Below the pieces are notes generated by a model. It was given only the letters and a program-made list of their open reading frames with translations, ran no database searches and was not told the origin of the DNA. The position numbers were made by a program, and so were the translations under genes. From positions 1 to 64,000 of the forward strand of contig NZ_JOEZ01000038.1 in the NCBI RefSeq assembly GCF_000721175.1: a DNA stretch of 64,000 bases, in the 5' to 3' direction. Positions 56,171-63,966 of this stretch are shown here, piece by piece (positions within the stretch are counted from its first letter, which is position 1; each line of letters begins with the position of its first letter). The stretch comes from Streptomyces anulatus. Lineage in GTDB: Bacteria > Actinomycetota > Actinomycetes > Streptomycetales > Streptomycetaceae.

Positions 56171-57075
56171 TCGATCCACCGCCTGCCGGCCTCCGCCGCC
56201 CGGCCCCGGTACGCACCCAGTCCGCCACCGGGGCCGTGCACCTGGTGCCAGGACCAGTAGCCGGTGATCGCCACCGCGAACATGCTCACGGCTTTCGGAT
56301 CTGCCACCCGCCACGCCGGTACCCGCGCTCCGAGCTCTGCCTCCGCTTTGGCCGGGCTGTGACCGGCGAGGATCAGCTGAGGGACGAAGAACGCCGCATC
56401 CACCCACGCTGCACCACGAGCCGCCCAGGACCAGTCCAGGACCCGCACCCGCCCGGTATCCACCAGCATGTTGTCCGCCCGCAGATCGCAATGCACCAAG
56501 GTGTCTCCCGCAGCGGCCTTCACCAGCAGGTCCCGGTCGTCCATCTCCGTCACCCACGCGCGACGCGCAGTAGTCCAGACATCCGGGCCGGCAGGGGCAG
56601 CAGCGAGCCGCTCCCAGTGACCTGCCAGCAGCGACAAGATCTCCCCGGCCTCACCCACGGGGGCCGGACACGGGGTCAACTCCCGCTCCAGCGACCCGAC
56701 CACGTCCAAAACGCCGGGCAGGTCCGCGGACCCGGGCCGCAGATCGGGCTCCCCGCCCAGGACCGCCTCGAAGGCGTTGACGATCCAGCCGTGCGACTCC
56801 AGCGACCACCACAACTTGGGCGCGATCGCGGAAGGAAGGTGCTCCCCGACGACCGCCTCGGCTCGGTAGTGGGACGCCATCGGCAGCGCCAGATCCGCGG
56901 CCTTGAGGAATACCTCATTGCGGTCGGCGCACGTCAGCCGTACGGCAACCCCAGGGGTGAAACCGCCTTCGGGATGACTGACTTCGACTACCGGCGAACC
57001 AAGTCGTGCCTGCACGTTGGCCCGTACATCATTCGGCAGGTCCTCCCAGCGAGGCCGCACCGATGGTGTGTTCAC
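56155..57075 (-). CDS. APH-type kinase (phosphotransferase family), 306 residues
   Basis: ATG at 57075. LVHCDLRADNMLVDTGRVRV and VLDWSWAARGAAWVDAAFFV carry the APH catalytic and metal-binding motifs; VFLKAADLALPMASHYRAEA is the nucleotide-lobe Lys region. Different from the kinase at 43296. Likely small-molecule kinase; faces the decarboxylase-nucleotidyltransferase pair. Confidence 0.85.
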   Translation of the reverse strand: MNTPSVRPRWEDLPNDVRANVQARLGSPVVEVSHPEGGFTPGVAVRLTCADRNEVFLKAADLALPMASHYRAEAVVGEHLPSAIAPKLWWSLESHGWIVNAFEAVLGGEPDLRPGSADLPGVLDVVGSLERELTPCPAPVGEAGEILSLLAGHWERLAAAPAGPDVWTTARRAWVTEMDDRDLLVKAAAGDTLVHCDLRADNMLVDTGRVRVLDWSWAARGAAWVDAAFFVPQLILAGHSPAKAEAELGARVPAWRVADPKAVSMFAVAITGYWSWHQVHGPGGGLGAYRGRAAEAGRRWIDYRLS

Positions 57076-57448
57076 AGAAGGCTCCTCGGGTCGGATAGCA
57101 GATCAGACCTTGCTGTCGGTCAATTCCCAGAGATTGCCGGACCTGTCCGCTAAGTTCCGATTCAACCGAGAAGGAGCCACAGATCGCAATCGAGTTCCAC
57201 GGCATCCAGTCGCTCATGCTTTCCTTCCCGTGCTGGCCAGCACGGGACGCGGGTCTCGCACGGTTTCCTGCCCAGGGCTGAAGGACCCGGGAGCATCGGA
57301 CGCGTACGCCTGGCCGCCGATCGGAAGGAAGCACCCGGGCGGTCAAAGGACTTCCACTACTGTCAGAAGTTCCCTACAGGGCGGCAGTTGACCAGAGTTT
57401 CGACCGTGAGCCGGAGCCGGCACACGTTATGACCGTACGGAGGCACGG
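57076..57448. other. 370-bp intergenic region with a perfect 20-bp palindrome
   Basis: No confident gene; AGAAGGAG at about 57168-57175 is followed by a short frame (AIEFHGIQSLMLSFPCW) without a standard start. CCCGTGCTGGCCAGCACGGG at 57227-57246 is a perfect palindrome. The 16-mer CCGGGAGCATCGGACG at 57287-57302 recurs at 57476-57491 inside the EACC1 gene. Confidence 0.5.
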
Positions 57449-57901
57449 ATGAGTGTGACAGTTGAACTGGCGGGGCCGGGAGCATCGGACGAATTGCGTT
57501 CCCTGCACGAGTGGCTGTCTGCCGAGGACGAGCTGCGCGGGCGGGTGCGACTGGTGCAGGCGCCCCCGCCACCCGGCGCGCTCGGCACGGTCGCGGAGAC
57601 GCTAACGGTCGTGCTGGCCCCGGGCGGAGTCACGGCGGTGCTGGCCAGCGCTGCCGTCGCCTGGATGCGACACCGTACGGGCGAAGTGGTGTGCAAGCTG
57701 ACGAAGCCGGACGGGACCAACATGGAGGTCTCGGCCCAGCGGGTGCGCGGCTCAGACATGGCGGAGGTGCGGGAGCTGGTCGGCGAGCTGGCCCGCATGC
57801 TGGACGACGGTTCCGGGGCCGGCGGGGGCGGTTCGGGCGATCCGGCGGGCGATGATTCCCCAACCGGCAGGGACGACCCGGCCGCACCGTCCGGCCGGTA
57901 A
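57449..57901 (+). CDS. EACC1-type protein (effector-associated constant component 1), 150 residues
   Basis: ATG 57449 with GTACGGAGG 8 bases upstream. VTVELAGPGASDELRSLHEW, RVRLVQAPPPPGALGTVAET, VVLAPGGVTAVLASAAVAWM and VVCKLTKPDGTNMEVSAQRV are the conserved features of EACC1, a small protein that accompanies caspase, trypsin or nucleotide-metabolism effectors with STAND NTPases in multicellular bacteria. The hydrophobic helix at about 50-72 is part of the family pattern. The caspase-STAND gene starts 5 bases after its stop, so they are one operon. Confidence 0.85.
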   Translation: MSVTVELAGPGASDELRSLHEWLSAEDELRGRVRLVQAPPPPGALGTVAETLTVVLAPGGVTAVLASAAVAWMRHRTGEVVCKLTKPDGTNMEVSAQRVRGSDMAEVRELVGELARMLDDGSGAGGGGSGDPAGDDSPTGRDDPAAPSGR

Positions 57902-57906
57902 CTCTG

Positions 57907-60900
57907 ATGACCAGGCTGAGCGCGCCCGGAACACGGGTGCTGCTGATCGGCACCGGCACCCACAGTGAGGACTCCGGCCTGCTGCCGGTTCCGGCGGTGA
58001 CGGGCACTCTGGCTGACCTGGGACAGGTACTGGTCGAGCGGTGCGGGCTCGCCGAGGACAACCTGCGCGTGATCCGCGACCCGGCGAACCCGACCGAGTT
58101 GGGCGTCGCGATCGCCCAGGAGGCCGAGCGCGCCGAGGGTGTGCTGCTGGTCTATTACGTGGGGCACGGCCTGGTGAACCCCGCCGGTGAGCTCTATCTG
58201 GCCACGGTCGCCACCAACTCACGCCCTGGCTGGGTGGCCTACACCGCGCTCGCCTACACGGCGCTCCGCGGTTCCCTGTTGCAGACCCCGGCCCGCTCGA
58301 TCGTCGTCGTGCTCGACTGCTGCTTCTCCGGCCGGGCGGTGGGGGTCCTTGGCAGCGCCGACGACCATGCGGTGGACCTCGCCCGCGTGCACGGTGGGTA
58401 CGTCCTGGCCGCGGCGGCACGGGACGAGCTGGCGCTGGCCACGCCGGGGGCCCCGCACACCGCCTTCACCGGCGAACTGATCCGCCTCCTCGCCGAGGGT
58501 GACCCGGAAGGCCCCTCGCAGCTGACGTTGCGTCAGGCCCACCTGTACCTCGACCGCACGCTGCCCGCACGGGGCTTTCCCCGTCCCCGGCGCCATGCCA
58601 GCGAGTGGATCGACGACATGGTGCTGTGCCCGAACCCGGCCTACCGGGCGCAGCCCCAGGCACCCGCACCACAGGCACCCTTGCCGGTCCTCGACGACGG
58701 GACACCGAAGACGTGCCCCTACCCGGGCCTGGCCGCATTCGGGCCCGGCCAGGCGCAGTGGTTCTTCGGCCGGGACCGCATGATCGCCGAGCTGGCCGAA
58801 AAGCTGACCGGCCGGATGGACGCGACCGACCCGCTGGTAGTGGTGGGACCGTCCGGGGCCGGAAAGTCCTCCCTGCTGGGTGCGGGCCTGCTTCCCGCGC
58901 TGGGCAAGGGGAAGCTGTCGATGCCCGGATCCAGGACGTGGCCGCATCTGCTGATCACCCCCACCAGGCACCCACTGACCGAACTGGCCCGCCGCCTGGC
59001 ACGGCTCACCGGCGGCTCGTGGCGGGCCTTGCGGGAGGAGCTGGAGCGCGATCCGGTCCATCTCGCCGCTGCTGTCCGGGAGATGCTGCGGGCCCGGGCG
59101 GGCCGGACGACGGTCACCGGGGCACGGCTGGTGCTGGTGGTGGACCAGTTCGAGGAGACGTTCACGCAGTGTGCTTATGAGGAGGAGCGGCGGGCGTTCA
59201 TCCGTGCGCTGTGTGCGGCTGCTGGTGGTGGTGCTGGTACCGACGGTTTCGGTGGTGACGGTGAACCGCCCGCGCTGGTGATCCTGGGCCTGCGGTCGGA
59301 CTTCCGGGACCACTGTGCGGCCTTTCCCGAGCTGCGGCCCTCTCTGTACAACACCCCGGTCTTCATCGGGCCTATGGATGCTCACGAACTGCGCGAGGCC
59401 GTTGAGCAGCCCGCCGAGCTCACCGGACTCGCCCTCCAGCCGGGGCTGGTCGAGGTCCTGCTGCGCGATCTCGGCGCCGACCGCCCGGAGCAGGGCCACG
59501 ACCCGGAGGCCCTGCCGCTGCTCGCGCACGCCCTGCGCGCCACTTGGCATCACCGGGAGGACCGCACGCTGACTGTGGCCGGATACGTGGCCGCAGGTGG
59601 CGTCCGGAGCGCGATCGACAGTACTGCCGAGTCGGTCTACAGCGAGTTCGACCTCGCCGAACAGCAGATGGCCCGGTCGCTGATGCTGCATCTGGTCCAT
59701 GTCGGTGAAGGCACGCAGGACACCCGTCGTCGGGTAAGCCGTACGCGGCTCCTCCAGACCATGCCCGATCCGGACGTTTCGGCCAGGGTCTTGGAAGACT
59801 TTGTTCGCGTGCGGATGGTCGCTGTGGAGAGGGAGGCCGTCGAGATCGCCCACGAGGCGTTGCTCCACTCCTGGCCACGGTTGCGGCAGTGGATCGACGA
59901 CGACCGGACCGGGTTGAAAATCCACCAACAGCTCGCCGAGGATGCCAGCGCCTGGGACCGGAACGGCAGAAGCCCCTCCCAGCTGTATCGCGGGTCCCGC
60001 CTCAGTCTTGCCCGCGAGTGGGCGGGCAATCCCAATCGAGGCACCCATCCCACCTCCGCGCAGAGCGAATTCCTGGAGGTCGGCGTCCAAGCCGTCCGCC
60101 GACGGCGCAAGCAGCTGGTACTGCCTGCGGCTGCCGTGTGCTTGATGATGCTGGCCGGAATTACCTGGTTCGCTCTCGACCTCCGTGAACGTGAAGACTC
60201 CTACTATGCAGAGGGAAGAGAACCCCTGACGATCGGGGTCAGCACCGATCTGCCGGGCATGAGCTTCTCGCGTCACGACGGCACCGTCGAAGGGTTCGAC
60301 GTCACGGTCATCAAGAATGTACTCCAAGGCGTAGGAGCCGAGAATACGAATTTTCGAGTCATTCTGCCCCGGGACCGGGTCTCAGCCTTACAGAAGGGCT
60401 ATGTCGAAATGGTCGCGTCCACCTTCTCGATCACTGCGGACAGGATGAAGCCGCAGTCGAAGGCCGGGGGTGGGGGCGGGCTCGACTTCGTGGGCCCTTA
60501 CGCTTCCACCCATCAGGGCATGCTCGTGCGGAAGGGAGACAGCGGAAGATACGAGAAAATAAAGGATCTAAACAAAAAGAGCGTCTGTGTCTGGGAAGGC
60601 ACCACTTCTAAGGACCTCCTGGCAACGCCTGCGTATAAAGACATCAGTCTCATCGTGACAGCGAACGCGGATGAGTGCATCAAAGGGCTGAAAGGTGGAG
60701 TCTTCGATGCCGTCTCCGCCGACCGGTTGATTCTCTACGGGTTCGCGCAGGAGTATCCCGAACTTGCTGTCGTGAAAGACCTGAAGATCGGCCAGCCCAA
60801 CAAGTACGGCATCGCCATGAAGAAGGGCCACCGTGAGGACTGTGAAAAGCTCAAGGAGGTCCTCTTAAAGTACGTGCGCGGCGCCACATGGGGCAGGGAT

Positions 60901-60999
60901 TTCGATGTGAACCTGCCCTCCGAAGTCCGCGAAGAATCCAGGCCTACCCCCTCAGAGATCGAGCAGCAGTCCTGCGTCGACAAGCCAGGCGGACCGTAG
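57907..60999 (+). CDS. Caspase-like protease / nSTAND1 NTPase / TM / family-3 solute-binding-domain fusion, 1030 residues
   Basis: ATG 57907. Domain 1 (about 10-245): caspase fold with His87 in YYVGHG and the DCCFSG motif, expected nucleophile Cys139. Domain 2 (about 270-725): STAND NTPase of nSTAND1 type with FFGRDRMIAEL, Walker A GPSGAGKSS (Lys320), Walker B LVLVVDQFEE (Asp413), then RSDF and helical arm. One transmembrane helix at about 737-757. Domain 3 (about 772-1010): periplasmic solute-binding protein family 3, with PLTIGVSTDLPGMSF, ASTFSITADRM, SVCVWEGTTS and FDAVSADRLILYGF. Predicted N-in/C-out, so the ligand sensor is outside and protease inside. Paired with EACC1. The last domain is clearly less GC-rich. 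Confidence 0.88.
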   Translation: MTRLSAPGTRVLLIGTGTHSEDSGLLPVPAVTGTLADLGQVLVERCGLAEDNLRVIRDPANPTELGVAIAQEAERAEGVLLVYYVGHGLVNPAGELYLATVATNSRPGWVAYTALAYTALRGSLLQTPARSIVVVLDCCFSGRAVGVLGSADDHAVDLARVHGGYVLAAAARDELALATPGAPHTAFTGELIRLLAEGDPEGPSQLTLRQAHLYLDRTLPARGFPRPRRHASEWIDDMVLCPNPAYRAQPQAPAPQAPLPVLDDGTPKTCPYPGLAAFGPGQAQWFFGRDRMIAELAEKLTGRMDATDPLVVVGPSGAGKSSLLGAGLLPALGKGKLSMPGSRTWPHLLITPTRHPLTELARRLARLTGGSWRALREELERDPVHLAAAVREMLRARAGRTTVTGARLVLVVDQFEETFTQCAYEEERRAFIRALCAAAGGGAGTDGFGGDGEPPALVILGLRSDFRDHCAAFPELRPSLYNTPVFIGPMDAHELREAVEQPAELTGLALQPGLVEVLLRDLGADRPEQGHDPEALPLLAHALRATWHHREDRTLTVAGYVAAGGVRSAIDSTAESVYSEFDLAEQQMARSLMLHLVHVGEGTQDTRRRVSRTRLLQTMPDPDVSARVLEDFVRVRMVAVEREAVEIAHEALLHSWPRLRQWIDDDRTGLKIHQQLAEDASAWDRNGRSPSQLYRGSRLSLAREWAGNPNRGTHPTSAQSEFLEVGVQAVRRRRKQLVLPAAAVCLMMLAGITWFALDLREREDSYYAEGREPLTIGVSTDLPGMSFSRHDGTVEGFDVTVIKNVLQGVGAENTNFRVILPRDRVSALQKGYVEMVASTFSITADRMKPQSKAGGGGGLDFVGPYASTHQGMLVRKGDSGRYEKIKDLNKKSVCVWEGTTSKDLLATPAYKDISLIVTANADECIKGLKGGVFDAVSADRLILYGFAQEYPELAVVKDLKIGQPNKYGIAMKKGHREDCEKLKEVLLKYVRGATWGRDFDVNLPSEVREESRPTPSEIEQQSCVDKPGGP

Positions 61000-61058
61000 C
61001 GCAGGTACGGTCATCATCACGGCACCGAGGACGGCACACACACCGGACCCAGGGAGCC

Positions 61059-61683
61059 ATGGGCGTGGAGAACGGATCGGACAGCATCCCGTGGGGCGGC
61101 GAGTGGCGACGAAACCTCCGCTCGGATGCCGAGATGGATCTCGTGCGCTCGTCGTGGAAGCGTCGTGTCGAATGCCCGACCTGCAAGGCAGCCGCAGGGC
61201 GGGCCTGCCGCACCGTGGGCGGCCGACCGACCGACGAACACCGTGCACGCCGTGACGCCGTCGGCCCCATCCCGTACGCGAAGTGGCGAAAGGAGGGCCT
61301 CATCCCGGAGCAGCGGACGTACACGATCCCGGCCGTGCTCAAGGAGTCGGAGAAGGCCCGCGCCGACTTCAACGTGGACACCGCCCTGGCCGACGGTGTG
61401 GCGGTCGTCCGCATGTTCCTCGCCGACCGGCTCGGGCTGCTCCTCCAGGGCGAGGAGGCCATGGACCGCATCGACGACGCCGTGCGCAAAACTGATCGAG
61501 GTCCGCGGCCCGGTGGGGACGGCCGACGTGGTCACCGTCCTCGCCAGCCAAATCGCCTCGCTGCTGGCCGCGACCGCCGGCCCCGACGGCGACCCGGAAG
61601 CCCTGCTCGACACGATGATCCGCGCGCAGATCGACACGGCCCGCACGATGCAGAAGATCCAGAAGGAACGCACCGAGAGTTGA
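61059..61683 (+). pseudogene. Phage-type zinc-finger protein, frameshifted
   Basis: ATG 61059 (AGGGAGCC just upstream). VECPTCKAAAGRACRTVGGR followed by HRARRDA is a CxxC...C...H zinc finger like those in actinophage and plasmid proteins. The frame runs well to DDAVRK, then breaks at the AAAA run 61488-61491; with three A it would continue KLIEVRGPVGTADVV ... MQKIQKERTES to the stop at 61683. Restored length about 207 residues. Either a sequence error or a recently broken gene; programmed shifting is less likely. Confidence 0.65.
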
Positions 61684-61696
61684 TCCGGCCGGCCCG

Positions 61697-62008
61697 CTAC
61701 GCCCGGCCCTGATCCTGGGTTTCACCGGCAGCGGCGTAGCGGGTGAGATCGACACCGGCCGAGCGGGCCTCCTTGAGCCGGACGGACACCAGACCGGCAG
61801 AAACATTCAGCTCGCGCGCGATCTCGTAACCCTTCAGCCCCTGCCGGTGCAGTTCGACGATCTCGTCCCGCCGCTGCCGGGAGCGGCCCTCGTACGCCGT
61901 GCGTTCCTCGGCGATCATGCGCTGCACCGTCCGCTCGGACACTCCGAACCGGTCCGCGAGCTCACGGGCGGTCGCGGTGCGACGTTCACGCCTGGGCTCC
62001 TGCGTCAC
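61697..62008 (-). CDS. repB: RepB-like helix-turn-helix protein, 103 residues
   Basis: GTG at 62008 overlaps the RepA-like stop (GTGA). Two helix-turn-helix units: ATARELADRFGVSERTVQRM and KGYEIARELNVSAGLVSVRL. In pAL5000-type theta replicons a small RepB follows and overlaps repA and binds the origin; size, order and coupling match. The gene symbol is by that analogy. Confidence 0.7.
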   Translation of the reverse strand: MTQEPRRERRTATARELADRFGVSERTVQRMIAEERTAYEGRSRQRRDEIVELHRQGLKGYEIARELNVSAGLVSVRLKEARSAGVDLTRYAAAGETQDQGRA

Positions 62009-62904
62009 GGCTTCCCCCTCATGTACTCGAGCATGGCTTCGGTGCGCTCGTCCCGGCGTGCAGCGCGCGCCTGACCGCTCTTCTTGCCGCGGGCGGACTG
62101 GATGGCGACGAAGGTGGCCTCGTAGACCGCCGCACCGTCCTTCCACATCCTCGACCGCGTCGTGATCCACCGGTGGATGCTGTTGGCGATCGCACGCGCC
62201 TCCACGGCTGGCAGCGGCTCCGCGAATTCGGCGTTGCGGGTATGGACTTCGGCGTGGATGGCGGTGTGGAAGGTGTCGGGGCTGCCGAAGTGGTGGCGCA
62301 CCTCGCGGTACGCCCAGGTCCGGGCCGTCTCGAAGATCGAGCAGTTACGCCCCAGCCCTGTGATGTTGGTGCGAAACCGCTTGGTCTCCCGCCAGCGCAC
62401 GGGCGGCATATGGCCGCTCAGCGCCTCCTCCAGGCCGCCGAGCGTGTGAAGTCCGCCGTGGAGCCACTCGGTGCTCCAGTCCGTGTGCAGCGGGTTCTTC
62501 GTCATCAGCCCCGAGTACGCCGCATCGCCGTCCAGCGCACGGCGCAGGCCCTCGGTGACGGCGGCGGCGTAGGCCAGTGGCTTGCGCCGGGCGTACTCGG
62601 TCCGCGTCACCGCCTCCGCCAGGGCCCACACCGCATGAGCATGCCCATTCACCGGGTTCTCCACGACCGCGTTGGGCAGCGGATGCGACCCCACCGACGA
62701 CACCGCCCGCAGCACCGCATCCGAGTGGTCCACATCCACGACAAGGAGATTGCTCATCGCCGACGGGTTCGCCTCCACGTACCGACGGGTCATCGCCACC
62801 GGCCGCCGCTCACGCCGGATCCCCTCCTGCAGCCAGTTCGTCGCGTACGGCCGCAACGGCAGCCACAACTCGTCCCACTGCACTCCGGACAACTCGACGT
62901 TCAT
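62005..62904 (-). CDS. repA: RepA-like replication initiator (replicase family of pAL5000/ColE2 type), 299 residues
   Basis: ATG at 62904. YATNWLQEGIRRERRPVAMT, RRYVEANPSAMSNLLVVDVD, AVVENPVNGHAHAVWALAEA, RRALDGDAAYSGLMTKNPLH and NCSIFETARTWAYREVRHHF form the replicase (primase-like) domain shared by ColE2 Rep and actinobacterial pAL5000 RepA; the DVDH motif is the likely metal site. The C terminus adds a helix-rich DNA-binding part. It would prime leading-strand synthesis at the adjacent origin. Confidence 0.8.
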   Translation of the reverse strand: MNVELSGVQWDELWLPLRPYATNWLQEGIRRERRPVAMTRRYVEANPSAMSNLLVVDVDHSDAVLRAVSSVGSHPLPNAVVENPVNGHAHAVWALAEAVTRTEYARRKPLAYAAAVTEGLRRALDGDAAYSGLMTKNPLHTDWSTEWLHGGLHTLGGLEEALSGHMPPVRWRETKRFRTNITGLGRNCSIFETARTWAYREVRHHFGSPDTFHTAIHAEVHTRNAEFAEPLPAVEARAIANSIHRWITTRSRMWKDGAAVYEATFVAIQSARGKKSGQARAARRDERTEAMLEYMRGKP

Positions 62905-62953
62905 GCGCTGATCATCCCGAGCCGACCGACCCGGGAGAGCCGGACACGCCGCG

Positions 62954-62988
62954 ATCTTCAAAGTCCGTCACAAACCAAGTCAGATGGT
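62954..62988. repeat. 35-bp direct repeat, copy 1 (candidate RepB/RepA site)
   Basis: ATCTTCAAAGTCCGTCAC and CCAAGTCAGATGGT are shared with copy 2; only two of 35 bases differ. Located 50 bp upstream of repA. Confidence 0.65.
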
Positions 62989-63047
62989 CGGGGCATCCCG
63001 GCCTGCCGCGCCCGGCAACCGCGACGGACAGATTGCACGGTGGCTGC

Positions 63048-63082
63048 ATCTTCAAAGTCCGTCACGAGCCAAGTCAGATGGT
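63048..63082. repeat. 35-bp direct repeat, copy 2
   Basis: Starts 94 bp after copy 1, same orientation. Two binding boxes separated by a spacer upstream of repA recall the pAL5000 origin. Confidence 0.65.
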
Positions 63083-63285
63083 TCGGCTCTCCCTGCCGGG
63101 AACCAGGACCTACCCCCTGACGCCCCGACCAGCCCCGGCCTGCCACGTAGTTCGCCGGGGGAGCACCCCGAAGACCCCAGGGCCTACACGCACGCCAGTG
63201 CGATGCCGCAGATCAGAACCCCCGGGCATCGCACCCCGGTGTGCGTGGGGGGCCTGGGAGCAGTGCCGCCGGTTCCGGACAGCGA

Positions 63286-63317
63286 AGGACCCCGGGCAGA
63301 CCTGCGCCCGGGGTCCT
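63286..63317. terminator. 12-bp perfect hairpin
   Basis: AGGACCCCGGGC / GCCCGGGGTCCT, loop AGACCTGC. It may insulate the origin from the transcript that starts near 63385. Confidence 0.6.
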
Positions 63318-63369
63318 CGTCGCAGGTCTGCAACCACCCCTGCAGCAAATGAACTTGAGAACCATTTCT

Positions 63370-63377
63370 GTTATGAT
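63370..63377 (+). promoter_or_regulatory. Extended -10-like promoter element
   Basis: TGTTATGAT (TGnTATGAT) in an AT-rich stretch; no -35 at the right distance. It would drive a transcript of about 580 nt through the leader and the gene at 63684 to the terminator at 63967. Confidence 0.35.
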
Positions 63378-63600
63378 TCAGTTTGCCTCACAGGCGGCCT
63401 GGTCTTCCTACGCCCCTGCAGGCTCGCTTCCTCGCGCGGTCGGGATACAACCCGATAAAGCAGGTGCGGTCGGCCAACCGAGACCCACATCGACGCTGTG
63501 GGGACAAGGCGGCAACGGACCGTGACGTACTGCCTATACGCCCCTTTTCGCTTCTTTGTGCTGCTCGGGACCGAGTCCCGACCCTGAGAGTCCCTGGCGT

Positions 63601-63650
63601 CGACAGGACCTCAGTCAGACCACCAGCCGTGGTCGGACTGAGCCCTGTCG
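63601..63650 (+). promoter_or_regulatory. Large interrupted stem-loop in the leader
   Basis: CGACAGG-AC-CTCAGTC-A-GACCAC, loop CAGCC, GTGGTC-G-GACTGAG-C-CCTGTCG: 20 paired positions with small symmetric bulges. 33 bases before the GTG at 63684. A structured RNA element or cruciform; a smaller hairpin TCGGGAC-CGA-GTCCCGA precedes it. Confidence 0.6.
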
Positions 63651-63683
63651 CCCGGTTCGACCGCCTTTGCAGAAGGTTGAATC

Positions 63684-63956
63684 GTGAGCGAGCAGTCCCA
63701 GCACATTCGAAAGACCCTCCCTGGCCCCATCGCGCTTCCGGCGGATTCATCCGTTCCGGCACTTGGCCGGATAACCTTTCTCACCCGAAGGCGCCGCCTT
63801 GCCCTTGTCCGACTGCGCGCTGGAGCCTGGAAGATGGCTCAGCTCTCCAGCAAACAGGCCATCAAAAGCTTCGGTTCGACGCTTGGCAAGGCCGGCGCCA
63901 TCTGTTTGGTGTCGCACCTGACAGGGACGAACCTGCAGGACCTGCTGCCCTGGTAG
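63684..63956 (+). CDS. Small basic protein, 90 residues
   Basis: GTG 63684 with AGAAGG about 9 bases upstream. Basic middle (TFLTRRRRLALVRLRAGAW) and a more hydrophobic end (GKAGAICLVSHLTGTNLQDL). GC bias is weaker than elsewhere. It has its own terminator (63967) and a long structured leader. No family recognised. Confidence 0.6.
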   Translation: MSEQSQHIRKTLPGPIALPADSSVPALGRITFLTRRRRLALVRLRAGAWKMAQLSSKQAIKSFGSTLGKAGAICLVSHLTGTNLQDLLPW

Positions 63957-63966
63957 TACAGCGAGT

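Larger units (their letters stand above)
62905..63683. other. Candidate origin and structured leader region, no gene
   Basis: 780 bp. Near repA: two 35-bp direct repeats. Then a 12-bp-stem hairpin at 63286-63317, an AT-rich stretch at 63345-63385 with an extended -10-like TGTTATGAT (63370-63377), a hairpin at 63565-63581, and a 20-bp interrupted stem-loop at 63601-63650 just before the small gene at 63684. Confidence 0.6.

Noticed and set aside
58219..60327. A 702-residue - strand frame opposite the caspase-STAND gene
   Set aside because: The + strand has clear caspase and P-loop motifs; the - frame has no recognisable feature.
63351..63385. Zur/Fur-type box around TGAGAACCATTTCTG
   Set aside because: Only partial match to actinobacterial Zur boxes and the downstream gene is not a zinc-related protein; kept only as a possible -10 region.
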